DNA of 33,965 nucleotides from Pseudomonadales bacterium (GTDB lineage: Bacteria; Pseudomonadota; Gammaproteobacteria; Pseudomonadales; Azotimanducaceae), in contig JAHRVQ010000071.1 of assembly GCA_019090615.1 (NCBI GenBank), positions 1 to 33,965 of the forward strand. Direction: 5' to 3'. How positions within the stretch are numbered: the stretch's first letter is position 1; each line of letters opens with the position of its first letter. The notes under the pieces are model-generated. The model saw only the letters and a program-made list of their open reading frames with translations. It was not told the origin of the DNA and made no database searches. Both the position numbers and the translations under genes were made by a program. Below are positions 24,246 through 33,544 of this stretch, one piece after another.

Positions 24246-25853
24246 TTACATTCTGAAAATGCCAAACCGGGTGTCTGGAATGGTTTTATTTAAGCTGGCG
24301 GAGAGTGCCAGCCCCATGGTTGCTCTGGTCTGTAATGGATCCAGGATGCCATCGTCCCATAATCGTGCGCTGGCATAATAGGGATGGCCCTGGACGTCAT
24401 ACTGTTCAACGATGGGCGCACGAAATTCTTCGCGCTCTGTATCTGACCAGGGGGTGCCGGCTTTTTCCAGGTTCGCTTCAGTCACCTGGGCAAGGACGTC
24501 GGCTGCTTGTGGGCCGCCCATTACCGATATACGGGCGTTAGGCCACATCCAGAGAAAATTGGGCTGGTAGGCACGACCACACATGCCGTAGTTGCCTGCG
24601 CCAAAGCTGCCGCCAATGATTAATGTCAGTTTTGGCACCTGAGCACAGGCCACCGCAGTGACCATTTTTGCACCATGTTTGGCGATGCCTTCTGTTTCTA
24701 CTTTTTCGCCAACCATAAAACCCATGATGTTCTGCAGAAAGATAAGCGGAATCTTGCGTTGGCAGCAAATTTCGATAAAGTGCGCGCCTTTTTGCGCGCT
24801 CTCAGAAAATAAGATGCCATTATTGGCCAGGATGCCAACCGGCATGCCGTATAAATGCGCAAAACCACACACCAGTGTTGGGCCAAAATTGCGTTTGAAT
24901 TCATCGAAATCAGAACCATCGACCAGTCTTGCGATGATCTCCCGGACATCATAATTTTTGCCAAGTTCAGTGGGTAAAATGCCATAAATATCTTTGGCAT
25001 CGTGTAATGGTGGGCGGGGTTCTTTGATGTCGAGCTGATCAGGCTTAATGCGATTTAAATTAGCCACGATATCTCGTGCGATCTGCAGCGCGTGGGGGTC
25101 GTTTTCTGCCAGGTGATCAGCAACACCGGATACTCGGGTATGGATATCACCGCCGCCTAGCGCTTCTGCGGTAACAATTTCTCCGGTCGCGGCTTTGACC
25201 AGCGGCGGGCCAGCTAAAAAGATGGTGCCCTGATTTTTGACGATAATACTTTCATCGGCCATGGCCGGAACATAAGCCCCACCGGCAGTACAGGAACCGA
25301 GTACTGCTGCGATCTGGGGAATACCCTGAGATGACATAGTGGCCTGGTTGTAGAAAATCTGCCCAAAATGATGCTGGTCGGCAAATATTTCGTCTTGATG
25401 TGGTAGATTGGCGCCGCCAGAATCTACCAGATAAATACAGGGTAGATTGTTTTGTTGAGCGATGGCCTGGGCGCGCAGATGTTTTTTTACCGTCAGCGGA
25501 TAATAGGTGCCGCCTTTAACGGTTGCATCGTTAGCAATAATTATGCATTCCTGCCCTGACACCCGACCGATGCCGGTAACAATGCTGGCGCCAGGAGATG
25601 CATCATCGTACATATCAAATGCCGCCAGCTGTGAAAACTCAAGAAATGGTGAGCCAGCATCGAGGAGATAATCAATGCGCTGACGAGGCAACAGTTTGCC
25701 GCGACTGACATGGCGTTGGCGTGAAGCCTCGCTACCACCTTTGGAAATCAGCGCAAATTTTTGTTGTAGATCTGCTACCAGTTCGCCCATATGAGCGCTA
25801 TTGGCTTTAAATTCGTCTGCGTGAACATTGATCTTGGATTGAATTACCGCCAT
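24246..25853 (-). CDS. liuB: Methylcrotonyl-CoA carboxylase, carboxyltransferase beta subunit
   Basis: A protein of 535 residues made of two crotonase-like halves, the usual size for LiuB/MccB. It transfers CO2 from biotin to 3-methylcrotonyl-CoA. Visible signatures are [54 protein letters not shown], and in the C-terminal half [20 protein letters not shown] and [20 protein letters not shown]. It starts 14 bp after the liuA stop. In classical liu operons liuC lies between liuB and liuD; here liuD follows directly after eight bases, so liuC is absent. Confidence 0.94.
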   Translation of the reverse strand: MAVIQSKINVHADEFKANSAHMGELVADLQQKFALISKGGSEASRQRHVSRGKLLPRQRIDYLLDAGSPFLEFSQLAAFDMYDDASPGASIVTGIGRVSGQECIIIANDATVKGGTYYPLTVKKHLRAQAIAQQNNLPCIYLVDSGGANLPHQDEIFADQHHFGQIFYNQATMSSQGIPQIAAVLGSCTAGGAYVPAMADESIIVKNQGTIFLAGPPLVKAATGEIVTAEALGGGDIHTRVSGVADHLAENDPHALQIARDIVANLNRIKPDQLDIKEPRPPLHDAKDIYGILPTELGKNYDVREIIARLVDGSDFDEFKRNFGPTLVCGFAHLYGMPVGILANNGILFSESAQKGAHFIEICCQRKIPLIFLQNIMGFMVGEKVETEGIAKHGAKMVTAVACAQVPKLTLIIGGSFGAGNYGMCGRAYQPNFLWMWPNARISVMGGPQAADVLAQVTEANLEKAGTPWSDTEREEFRAPIVEQYDVQGHPYYASARLWDDGILDPLQTRATMGLALSASLNKTIPDTRFGIFRM

Positions 25854-25867
25854 AAGGATTGCTTATA

Positions 25868-27037
25868 TTATTTTGATTCGTTAAAGAGTTCGCGGCCAAT
25901 TAACATGCGGCGTATTTCAGAGGTGCCTGCGCCAATTTCATAGAGTTTGGCATCGCGTAATAATCGGCCTGTGGGATAATCATTGATATAGCCATTGCCA
26001 CCTAATAGCTGGATTGCATCCAGCGCCATTTGAGTAGCGTTTTCAGCGCAATAGAGTATCACCGCGGCGGCATCTTTGCGGGCAGTCTCGCCCCGGTCAC
26101 AGGCAGCGGCAACGGCATAAAGATAGGCGCGGGAGGCGTTCATACGGGTGTACATGTCGGCTATTTTGCCTTGTACCAACTGAAACTCACCGATAGCCTG
26201 ACCAAATTGTTGGCGTTCATGAATATAAGGACTTACTGCATCCATACAGGCTTGCATGATACCTAACGGGCCACCACTCAGGACTACCCGTTCATAATCC
26301 AGGCCGCTCATTAATACTCGCGTGCCCGCATTTTTACCACCGAGGATATTGGTTGCGGGTACTCGGCAGTCTTCGAATACCAGTTCGCAGGTATTTGATC
26401 CGCGCATACCCAATTTATCGAGTTTAGCGGAGCGTGAAAAACCGGCAAAATCCCGCTCTACAATAAAGGCGGTAATACCCTTGGGGCCGGCATTGGCATC
26501 AGTACGGGCGTAGATAATATAAGTATTGGCATCGGGACCGTTGGTGATCCACATCTTGGTGCCGTTGAGTATATAGTCATCGCCATCCTGAGTTGCCTTA
26601 AGTTGCAGGCTAACGACGTCTGATCCAGCGTTATGTTCGCTCATAGCGAGCGCACCAATCGCTTTGCCGGAAATAAGGTCGGGTAAATACTGTCGTTTTT
26701 GTTCGTCATTGCCGTTACGGCTAATCTGATTAACACAGAGGTTTGAGTGTGCGCCATAACTTAGCCCCACAGAGGCTGAGGCTCGGCTAATTTCTTCCAT
26801 TACCAGTACATGGGCCAGATAACCCAGGCCAACACCGCCATATTCTTCATCAACAGTAATACCCAATAGACCCAGGTCGCCCATCTTTTGCCATAGCGAC
26901 TGAGGAAAATTGTTACTTTTATCGATTTCTGCCGCTTGCGGTGCAATTTCATCGGCGGCGAACTTATTAACCTGCTCGCGCAGCATATTGATACTGTCTT
27001 CAAAACCAAACCCCAGGTTTTCGTATTTCACTCGCAT
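25868..27037 (-). CDS. liuA: Isovaleryl-CoA dehydrogenase
   Basis: An acyl-CoA dehydrogenase of 389 residues. The catalytic base is at the isovaleryl-type position: Glu249 in [14 protein letters not shown]. The helix-K position that carries the base in medium-chain enzymes is Gly ([17 protein letters not shown]). Other signatures are [14 protein letters not shown] and [20 protein letters not shown]. It oxidises isovaleryl-CoA to 3-methylcrotonyl-CoA and passes electrons to ETF, encoded 5 kb away. It starts 15 bp after the pyrB stop and 14 bp precede liuB, so it sits inside a single transcription unit. Confidence 0.95.
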   Translation of the reverse strand: MRVKYENLGFGFEDSINMLREQVNKFAADEIAPQAAEIDKSNNFPQSLWQKMGDLGLLGITVDEEYGGVGLGYLAHVLVMEEISRASASVGLSYGAHSNLCVNQISRNGNDEQKRQYLPDLISGKAIGALAMSEHNAGSDVVSLQLKATQDGDDYILNGTKMWITNGPDANTYIIYARTDANAGPKGITAFIVERDFAGFSRSAKLDKLGMRGSNTCELVFEDCRVPATNILGGKNAGTRVLMSGLDYERVVLSGGPLGIMQACMDAVSPYIHERQQFGQAIGEFQLVQGKIADMYTRMNASRAYLYAVAAACDRGETARKDAAAVILYCAENATQMALDAIQLLGGNGYINDYPTGRLLRDAKLYEIGAGTSEIRRMLIGRELFNESK

Positions 27038-27052
27038 GATTAATGCCGTCCT

Positions 27053-28066
27053 TTAGAATCGTTTGGCAGTATACCAATTTACATTACGGGCGTGTTTATC
27101 AACTTGATCAGTCACATCCAGAATCAGAGCAAATAGTGCCATTCTTATTAGTACGCCGTTATCTGTCTGGCGAAATATTGCCAGATTTGGATTGTTATTC
27201 ATATCATCGTCCAATTCCTTGGCATCAATCCTAGAGTCACGGGGCAATGGATGCATGATAACAGTATTGGGCTCGCAAAATTCGGTATAGATTGCCTGAT
27301 TGAGGCGAAATAGTCCTTTGTATTTGTCGGCTTCCGACTGGGATGGAAAGCGTTCTTCCTGGGTGCGGGTTAAATATAGGATATCTGCGTGGCGAATACT
27401 CTGCTGCAAATCGTTAGATTCAACTATATCATGGCCGGCTGCTTTTATGGCCTTAATATAAGACGCCGGCAGAGCCAATTCAGGCGGTGAAATGAGCGTG
27501 AAATGGATGTTGTTATAAAGCGTGAGTAATTTACATAAGCTATGTACCGCCCGGCCATATTTTAGGTCGCCGATTAATGCGATACGCAAGTTGTCGATAT
27601 TTTTACCCTGAGTAGCCAGCTCCTTGCGGATGGTATAAAGATCTAACAGCGCCTGGCTGGGGTGCTCGTTGGTGCCATCACCGCCATTGAGAACTGGCAC
27701 ACGGCTTGCCTGAGCGAATTCATCCACTGAACCCTCAATTTCATGGCGCATAACGATGACATCGCTATAACCGGATAAAACCCTGGCGGTATCATAAAAG
27801 GATTCTCCTTTCGAGATAGAAGAGGCTTTAACTTCTGTGGTTTCCCGGACTTCACCACCTAACAAATTAAATGCACAGCCAAAACTTACTCTAGTGCGGG
27901 TGCTGGGTTCAAAAAACATGCTGCCGAGGATTGCGCCTTCTAATACCCGAGTGACCTTTTGTCGTTGGGCATAGGGTTCCATTTGATCGGCAACGACAAA
28001 AATTTCTTCAATGGCAGCCCGATCAAACTGCGACACTGAAAGAATATGGGTACCAATAAAGTTCAT
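27053..28066 (-). CDS. pyrB: Aspartate carbamoyltransferase
   Basis: A protein of 337 residues. The carbamoyl-phosphate motif STRTR (55-59) in FFEPSTRTRVSF is complete, the GGDGTNEHPSQALLDLYT region and HPLPR with following DSRIDAKELDDD are present, and KASSISKGESFYDTARVLSG matches the 80s-type loop. It makes carbamoyl-aspartate in pyrimidine synthesis. No pyrI regulatory-subunit gene and no dihydroorotase follow. Instead isovaleryl-CoA dehydrogenase starts 15 bp downstream, so a biosynthetic gene heads a leucine-catabolic run. The regulator lies 72 bp upstream on the same strand. There is no strong ribosome site. Confidence 0.92.
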   Translation of the reverse strand: MNFIGTHILSVSQFDRAAIEEIFVVADQMEPYAQRQKVTRVLEGAILGSMFFEPSTRTRVSFGCAFNLLGGEVRETTEVKASSISKGESFYDTARVLSGYSDVIVMRHEIEGSVDEFAQASRVPVLNGGDGTNEHPSQALLDLYTIRKELATQGKNIDNLRIALIGDLKYGRAVHSLCKLLTLYNNIHFTLISPPELALPASYIKAIKAAGHDIVESNDLQQSIRHADILYLTRTQEERFPSQSEADKYKGLFRLNQAIYTEFCEPNTVIMHPLPRDSRIDAKELDDDMNNNPNLAIFRQTDNGVLIRMALFALILDVTDQVDKHARNVNWYTAKRF

Positions 28067-28138
28067 AAATAGCTATTTCTGTCAGCGAGTAATATGGGTA
28101 TGGGGCAGGGGTTCAATACCTGATGGGCATGTGGCCTG

Positions 28139-29056
28139 TCATTCTTTGAAGCTTACTTTAGTGTGCAGGTCCAGTACCAGGTCACGCATCCATTTGTTGG
28201 CCTGATCCTGGTCGGTGCTTTCATGCCAATAGAGATAGGATTCAAGATTAGGGACCTCAAAGGGTAGCGCCATAAATTTAACCGGTACTCGGCTGGCGAT
28301 AAATTCTGCAAAAACTCTGGGTACTGTTAAAGCCAAATCGGAGCGGGTTACCAGCTCTGGTGTCGCCAGGTAATGTTGTGTTCGCAGGCCAATATGGCGT
28401 CTTTTGCCCATTTTCCCCAGTGCCAGGTCAACGTGGCCAAGACCCCCTCTGCGACTAGAAATATGGATATGACTAATGGCCAGATACGTCGCAAGGTCAA
28501 TCTTATCCTGCACAATTGAATGATTTTTTCGAACTACCACAACATGCGAATGGGAAAACAGGGGGGCCTGTCTAATTTGCGGATCAGGCGCAAGCGGGAT
28601 GTCGATGGCCAAATCCAGATTGCCAGATGCCAGTTCGATATTCATATCGCGGCGCCTGACCTGATAACAATCCACCGAAATAGCAGGTGCTTCGGCTTTA
28701 ACCCGTGCAAAGATAAACGGCAGGATGATGGACTGACTGAGGTCCGTCATGCTGACCCGGAAACGCTTGTCGGATGCCAGTGGATCAAAAGATTCACTTT
28801 CCTGCACGCTAGATCGAATTAGGCCTAGCGCCTGGCGCACAGAACCGACGATATTTTGTGCCACCGGTGTTGGCACCATTCCGTCTGCTGTTCGAACAAA
28901 CATCGGGTCGTCAAACAGGGTGCGTAATCTGGATAAAGAGTTAGAAACAGCCGGTTGTGTGATACCGATAATTTCCCCAGCGCGGGTTAAATTGCCTTCG
29001 GTATAGATGGCATCAAATACAACAAATAAATTTAAGTCAATATTGCTTAGTTTCAT
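28139..29056 (-). CDS. LysR family transcriptional regulator
   Basis: A protein of 305 residues with the N-terminal LysR helix-turn-helix (LNLFVVFDAIYTEGNLTRAG, ITQPAVSNSLSRLRTLFDDP) and a C-terminal periplasmic-binding-like effector domain. The residues FVRTADGMVPTPVAQ resemble the NodD/NahR/LeuO branch. It is co-directional with pyrB and the liu genes (72 bp upstream) and could regulate them or itself. LysR genes are usually divergent from their targets, so this is inference. The typical liu regulator (LiuR, MerR family) is absent from the window. Confidence 0.9.
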   Translation of the reverse strand: MKLSNIDLNLFVVFDAIYTEGNLTRAGEIIGITQPAVSNSLSRLRTLFDDPMFVRTADGMVPTPVAQNIVGSVRQALGLIRSSVQESESFDPLASDKRFRVSMTDLSQSIILPFIFARVKAEAPAISVDCYQVRRRDMNIELASGNLDLAIDIPLAPDPQIRQAPLFSHSHVVVVRKNHSIVQDKIDLATYLAISHIHISSRRGGLGHVDLALGKMGKRRHIGLRTQHYLATPELVTRSDLALTVPRVFAEFIASRVPVKFMALPFEVPNLESYLYWHESTDQDQANKWMRDLVLDLHTKVSFKE

Positions 29057-29467
29057 AATTATTTCTGTGAATGATCATCCGGTTGAATCGTAAATTGAAA
29101 ATTTGATAAGCGGCGCTGATAGTACTGCGATTCAATGTGTTTTTGAAGCAGCAATTGTGCATCTGCACCATAAATACTGAAAAAGTTTTGAAAATGTCAG
29201 AATTGGGTTGAATTATAGTTGTAATTTTAGGTCAAAGGAGGCGCTGCAAAATCGATATGAGGTAGCTTTGCCAGATTAATGTGGTGTTTAAATTGAAATT
29301 GAAATTGAAATAGGAATTGAAATAGGAATAGAAGAGTATTTGGCGGGTGGCTTGATGTGGAGTATATATGGCTTTCGAGTCTAGCTCGGTCCCGCTGCGA
29401 GGTATATGTCAACGGCGCTGTGCATGATCGCATTAGGTTGTTGTGGGGTGGTTAGTTTTGGGTTTCT
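29057..29467. other. Intergenic region upstream of the LysR gene, with AT-rich microsatellite
   Basis: A spacer of 411 bp carrying the presumed promoter of the LysR-pyrB-liu run. It contains AATTGA-type short repeats at 29291-29333 (three AATTGA units followed by AATAGGAATTGA units). A minus-strand open frame over 29227-29433 exists only because of this low-complexity tract. No gene is seen. Confidence 0.5.
29291..29333. repeat. Short AT-rich tandem repeat
   Basis: Successive AATTGA units, then alternating AATAGG and AATTGA units over about 43 bp. Low-complexity, slippage-prone sequence. Confidence 0.75.
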
Positions 29468-29980
29468 TCATGCCCATTCAGGCATATCTTCCTGGTCATC
29501 TGGTTTTGCGGTCATAAAGAGATCGGTAAGACTGTCCAGGCTAATTTGTTGGTTCGGTGCTGGTATGTCGTTTTGCGATGCAAATAAGCAATAACTCCGT
29601 TCCTGCCAGGCCATACCGGGGTCAGCCAGGCTTTGGAAGGCCCGATAGACACCTGCGACTTCACCTTCTCTAACAACCTTTGCAATGTCTACTGGGCCGA
29701 TACCCATTTTTAGCCACTTTTTAAAGATCGAAATTGATTCAGGTTGGTGCATGGTTGATTTTGAAGTTACCGCTAGACGTTCATAGATTGCGATTTTTGT
29801 GTCGATCGGTTCATCCGAAGGGTTAGTCAGCCCTTTCCAAATCTCTGCCAACAGAAGAAATAGAGACGCGCGATTTGGGTCAAATTCGCCGTAAACCCAT
29901 CGGTCTATCTTTGAAACTTTTAAGGTCTTTAAGAGCTCGGTAAACTCTTCATTGTTTGTCGGGAATAATACTTCTTCCAT
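29468..29980 (-). CDS. Hypothetical protein
   Basis: A protein of 170 residues, acidic, predicted soluble and mostly helical, with no signal peptide or membrane segment. CCGGAG six bases before the ATG and even codon use support a real gene. I do not recognise a family. Segments such as LFLLLAEIWKGLTNP and WKHK-free, Asp/Pro-rich C-terminus (KPDDQEDMPEWA) give no functional clue. It stands alone, without an operon partner. Confidence 0.7.
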   Translation of the reverse strand: MEEVLFPTNNEEFTELLKTLKVSKIDRWVYGEFDPNRASLFLLLAEIWKGLTNPSDEPIDTKIAIYERLAVTSKSTMHQPESISIFKKWLKMGIGPVDIAKVVREGEVAGVYRAFQSLADPGMAWQERSYCLFASQNDIPAPNQQISLDSLTDLFMTAKPDDQEDMPEWA

Positions 29981-30101
29981 TACAGTCTCCGGTTGCTACT
30001 AGAACCAAAATATTGTTTGCTAGGTGTATCAAAATGTCGTTTTTCATCGTTGCACACTCACACTATTATGACGCTGAGAATATCTGGAGTCAAAGTGAAA
30101 T

Positions 30102-30120
30102 GTCAGAGTGAACGTGCCAT
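30102..30120 (+). repeat. Isolated copy of the GTCxGAGT repeat core
   Basis: GTCAGAGTGAACGTGCCAT matches the head of R1-R3 except for one inserted G and one substitution. The preceding 13 bases (GTCAAAGTGAAAT at 30089-30101) are a second, weaker version of the same unit. The rest of the element is not detectable. Confidence 0.5.
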
Positions 30121-30263
30121 GGCCATGTCATAAATTTACTAAATTGTCGCCTGAATTTTGGTGGCTGGGCTTAGCAACCTCATGTATTTCTACCTGGGCA
30201 CTTTCCTGGTTGGAGGATCACCATGGCGGCTTTAACTTTGTAATCCTTTATAAAATGTTTTTA

Positions 30264-30689
30264 TTAACCCTTGCCGAATGCCTGTTTTTCGATTTGACGC
30301 AGGCTGCCCAGTGCTTCGATCCAGGGTAGCTTCGACTGGCACCATACCTGTGCCATCGGCATGATTTCATTTTTCTGTGTGGCGGTTGTGGTTGATAGTG
30401 ATATACCCGTTGTTATATCCGTCCCGGAGCCAAATAGATGGGTGCCACAGAATTCGCAGAAATGCATAATTCGTTCGGTACCCGTTTCTGAGGTCTTTGA
30501 ATAGGTACGCGGTGAACCGCTGGTGATCTTAAAGTTCGCCGAAGGAATCACGGTGCGAACACGGAATGCTGAACCTGAAAACTGCTGGCAATCCGTACAA
30601 TGGCAAACGAAGGTGCGCGTTTCACTAATCTCGGCAGCGTAGGTTACTTTTCCGCAGTGGCAATGTCCGTCTATTTGCATATTATTCAT
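30264..30689 (-). CDS. GFA family (glutathione-dependent formaldehyde-activating enzyme-like) zinc protein
   Basis: A protein of about 141 residues from the ATG at 30687-30689; an ATG at 30678-30680 is equally possible, and the frame opens further upstream. Zinc ligands of the GFA/CENP-V fold are visible: HCHCGKV, VCHCTDCQQFSGSAFR and FCEFCGTHLFGSG. The fold binds zinc and in one studied member speeds glutathione-formaldehyde adduct formation; for most members, including this one, the substrate is unknown. No strong ribosome site. Likely monocistronic. Confidence 0.85.
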   Translation of the reverse strand: MNNMQIDGHCHCGKVTYAAEISETRTFVCHCTDCQQFSGSAFRVRTVIPSANFKITSGSPRTYSKTSETGTERIMHFCEFCGTHLFGSGTDITTGISLSTTTATQKNEIMPMAQVWCQSKLPWIEALGSLRQIEKQAFGKG

Positions 30690-30756
30690 CTCGTAAGGCG
30701 CGCATCGGGAGTATATCCACATATACCCGATGCTGGCTAAGTTAAGCAGTTTTCAC

Positions 30757-31080
30757 CTATTCTGTTACAACTTCAGTAATTGCTGAGAACATGTGGGCCC
30801 CAAGGGCCGTGTTGAGTGCATCGCTCATTTCGATATTCGGTGTTGCAGCCTTAAGTGCATCCAGGGCAGCCGCTGGGTCGCCTTCAACCTCGTAGATCGC
30901 AAGATATTTATAAGGGCCTGCATCGGCCATCTGTGCATCGCTAAGCTTGAAGCGTTGTGCAGACACAAAACCTGGAATAGCCACGATATCCTGTATATGC
31001 GTATTAGAGTACCAGTCGTTGTATTCTTTTTCCTTTCCGACAACAGGATTGGTTAGTACCAATAGTGTGTGATTTGACAT
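30757..31080 (-). CDS. Small EthD-like / dimeric alpha-beta barrel protein
   Basis: A protein of 107 residues. NPVVGKEKEYNDWYSNTHIQ and IPGFVSAQRFKLS, followed by YKYLAIYEVEGDPAAALDAL, match a large group of small ferredoxin-like-fold proteins related to EthD and DUF4286. These form dimers and bind small hydrophobic compounds; a few are degradative enzymes. AGGAG is eight bases before the ATG. It lies 67 bp upstream of the GFA gene on the same strand and may be co-transcribed. Confidence 0.8.
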   Translation of the reverse strand: MSNHTLLVLTNPVVGKEKEYNDWYSNTHIQDIVAIPGFVSAQRFKLSDAQMADAGPYKYLAIYEVEGDPAAALDALKAATPNIEMSDALNTALGAHMFSAITEVVTE

Positions 31081-31101
31081 TAAATTTTCTCCTAAATAAA
31101 A

Positions 31102-31131
31102 ATGTAGCGCCTGTGAATGTTGCCCCTGTAA
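31102..31131. repeat. 15-bp imperfect tandem duplication
   Basis: ATGTAGCGCCTGTGA followed by ATGTTGCCCCTGTAA, three differences, immediately upstream of the EthD-like gene. Confidence 0.6.
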
Positions 31132-31503
31132 ATCACTCGGTTGGATATACTAACAAAATTTCTGAGGTCGGGGTAATGTGCGAGAGCAAACAAAATTTGA
31201 GCTTGAGTGCGCAAATAGTATATAAAAGCGAAGTTCTGCGGGCTTGCAAGAAGCATGATTTATCGAGGTATTTCACCGACGGATAGAAAAGTTGCTAAGG
31301 TTTACCGAAAAGGTGTGACAGAGACAAAATAATTCTATTGTGAAATCGAGGCGAGGCTGTCAAGAAGCGCTGGACTTAAGCCCTGGTTCATCAACATACA
31401 ACCTGAAGGGCTAACGGGATGAATATTTTTTCGTGGCCCCAAGTAAATGCCATGCTACTTCGACCCTGGAAATTCTATATTAGCAATGTCGTTTTGCCAA
31501 GTT

Positions 31504-31542
31504 ATGGAATACGAGCATGGAATACGACCCTGGAATACGAGC
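31504..31542. repeat. 13-bp tandem triplication
   Basis: ATGGAATACGAGC, ATGGAATACGACC, CTGGAATACGAGC head to tail (31504-31516, 31517-31529, 31530-31542), downstream of the sulfotransferase pseudogene. Confidence 0.85.
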
Positions 31543-31650
31543 GAATTCGCTATTATTCGTTTCTGCCGAAGTGGCTCTGCATCGTCATCTTTAATAACTG
31601 TCGCTAACTGGCGGTTCGACTGCCATCCTCATGACGATGTAAACGGCCAG

Positions 31651-33375
31651 TTATGGCCGCCTGGTGTGTTCAACAAGATTGTAGTATTCAGCAACATCCA
31701 CCAGATCATAGCCAAAACCGTTGCCGTCTGAAGAAAAGTTATTCTTGTATATAGACCAACAAGTTGCGGTTGCATCCCGCTTTAAATGGATGATTTTTGC
31801 ATCAGGCAATGCAGACCAAATAAAGCTAATCCATCGGAAATTAAGTGGCATCTTATCGGTGACAAACCGTTCTGAAGTGCCTAATTTGTCCAGCATATCT
31901 GAGTAATTATTATGCAGATTAGCCATGTCCACTTTAGGCTGCCCACCATTACTTTGCTGAAACAAACGTGACAGCATAGGCTTCACCAGGTTATTCATCT
32001 CGTGTAGCTCGCCAGCCCCATGGACCATTGTATGCGTTGCCAAAATCTGTTCCACTAAAGAGGTGTCTGATCGAGGCATACCAACAATAAAAATGGGGCG
32101 TCTCGAATAACCTTTTAAAGAGTTTTTCTCCGCAGTTAATATGCCTTTGCGAAAAACTTTTCTGATGTTATCGAAAAGTTTCTTGTCATCATCAATCTTG
32201 TAACCCAACTCAGCATTTCGAACCTGGTTGCCGTTACTCATCCGACAAAAACTCTTCTCACAATCGCCTAAATCGTCATAAGCCCTGGATAAGGTGAAAT
32301 TAATATACATTCGGTCTCATTCATCTAATTTCAAGTCAACTCTAAGGGTTTCCATTAACATGATCTGGGTATCATTTAGGGCGTATTGCTTAAGTCGGCT
32401 GAGATTGAAATGGGCCTTCGCATAGTTTGGTTCTAACCTGACAGCCTCTTTGAGGTGAATTATCGATGCGTCAAAATCGCCAATTTCCGCCAGGGTATTG
32501 CCTAAGTTACAGAAGGCACTTGCAAAACCAGGTTTGAGTTCGATCGCTCTCTTATAGCTATCCACCGCCAGCTCAACCTGGTCAAGGTCCCGCAAAGCAA
32601 CGCCACGATTATTAAATGCATCTGCATGATCGGGTTTTAACCGAACTGCCTCATTATAATTTTCCAGAGCCAATTGAATTTTGCCAAGCGCTTGAAGTGA
32701 GTGACCTCGATTATTATAGGCGTCAGCATAATCGGGTTGATGAAGAATCGCATTGTCGTAGTTAGAAATGGCGGCTTTAAGATCTCCAAGCCTAGCTAAC
32801 ACAAGACCACGATTAAAGTATGCGCTCGCGAAATTTGGTTTTAAGTAAATAGCCTTATCATAACTTGTCACAGCATCGCTCAACTGGCCTAAGCTATGTA
32901 AAGCAAATCCACGATTGTTATGCAACTCAGCCATATTGGGTTTGAGTTGAATGGCGTGATCATAGGTTTTAACTGCCTCCAAAAACTTACCCTGCGTTCT
33001 AAGCACTGATCCAAGCACATTTAGAGCAATTAATGACTGTGGAAATTCTGCTAATAATTCTCTGCAAGCCTGCTCTGTCTTGGAAGTCTGTCCGGAACGA
33101 AATAAGTTAGCTAATGCATCAATCCGGTCTTGAGGTGGAAGCGCTGCTCCAGTTGTTGGCGATTGATCATAGTGTTTGCTGTCTTTCAGCCTCCTAAGGC
33201 CCTTTTTCGCAATAGGGTGTCCAGGCTGCTGTTGTAATACTGCGCTGTAAAGTTCAGCGGCTGCTGTTATGTTTCCTTTTTTAATGGCCTTTTTGGCTCG
33301 CGATATTGCCTGACCAATACTGAATTGTTGGATAGGTTTGGTGCGGCTCATTTGTCTCGAAGATCCTTGCTTCAT
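31651..33375 (-). pseudogene. TPR-sulfotransferase pseudogene
   Basis: One minus-strand frame encodes an N-terminal tetratricopeptide region (about residues 25-330, repeats such as NNRGFALHSLGQLSDAVTSY and NNRGVALRDLDQVELAVDSY), then METLRVDLKLDE, a TGA at 32317-32319, and continues in the same frame DRMYINFTLSRAYDDLGDCE into a sulfotransferase domain. The family is normally one protein of roughly 600-700 residues. Two more lesions are visible: the PAPS-binding loop is GMPRSDTSLVEQIL where GMPRSGTTLVEQIL is expected (Asp codon at 32065-32067), and the protein ends right after VAEYYNLVEHT, losing the last part of the domain. Intact relatives transfer sulfate from PAPS to proteins or glycans. 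If the TPR half is translated it would stop at residue 352. Confidence 0.82.
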
Positions 33376-33544
33376 CTATGTGTTCTCGGCGCGCTACCAG
33401 CATGGTTCGGCCAATAATTCCATGCGCATGTCATAATAGATTATAGACCAAGAAGTTTTAGGGTCGAAGGAAATTTTGGGGTCAGAGTGCGCGCCGCGAC
33501 CGGCGATCGATATTAAAATACTAGAAACACCTCCGCTCACGCAA
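33376..33544. other. Junction region with repeat core before reverse transcriptase
   Basis: The segment 33478-33497 (GGGGTCAGAGTGCGCGCC) resembles the dispersed repeat core. In-frame codons from about 33510 (IKILETPPLTQ) look like native reverse-transcriptase sequence, but no ATG is present. No group II intron domain I-III sequence can be accommodated in the short space. Confidence 0.45.

Larger units (their letters stand above)
31081..31650. other. Degenerate spacer with short repeats
   Basis: About 570 bp with no supportable gene. It holds a 15-bp tandem duplication (31102-31131), a weak copy of the dispersed repeat core (GGTCGGGGTAATGTGCGAGA at 31166-31185), and a 13-bp triplication (31504-31542). 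The missing C-terminal part of the sulfotransferase should lie here but is not readable, so it was deleted or replaced. Confidence 0.5.

Noticed and set aside
29227-29433. 68-codon minus-strand open frame
   Set aside because: Exists only because of the AT-rich microsatellite (Phe-Gln repeats).
30108-30329. 73-codon plus-strand open frame
   Set aside because: Starts inside a repeat core and overlaps the GFA gene on the other strand; no ribosome site.
32317-32319. TGA as a selenocysteine codon in the TPR-sulfotransferase
   Set aside because: The protein has additional inactivating changes and a lost C-terminus, and the residue is not at a catalytic site.
33487-33491. GTGCG as the 5' end of a group II intron
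   Set aside because: Only about 55 bases separate it from the reverse-transcriptase frame, too short for ribozyme domains I-III.
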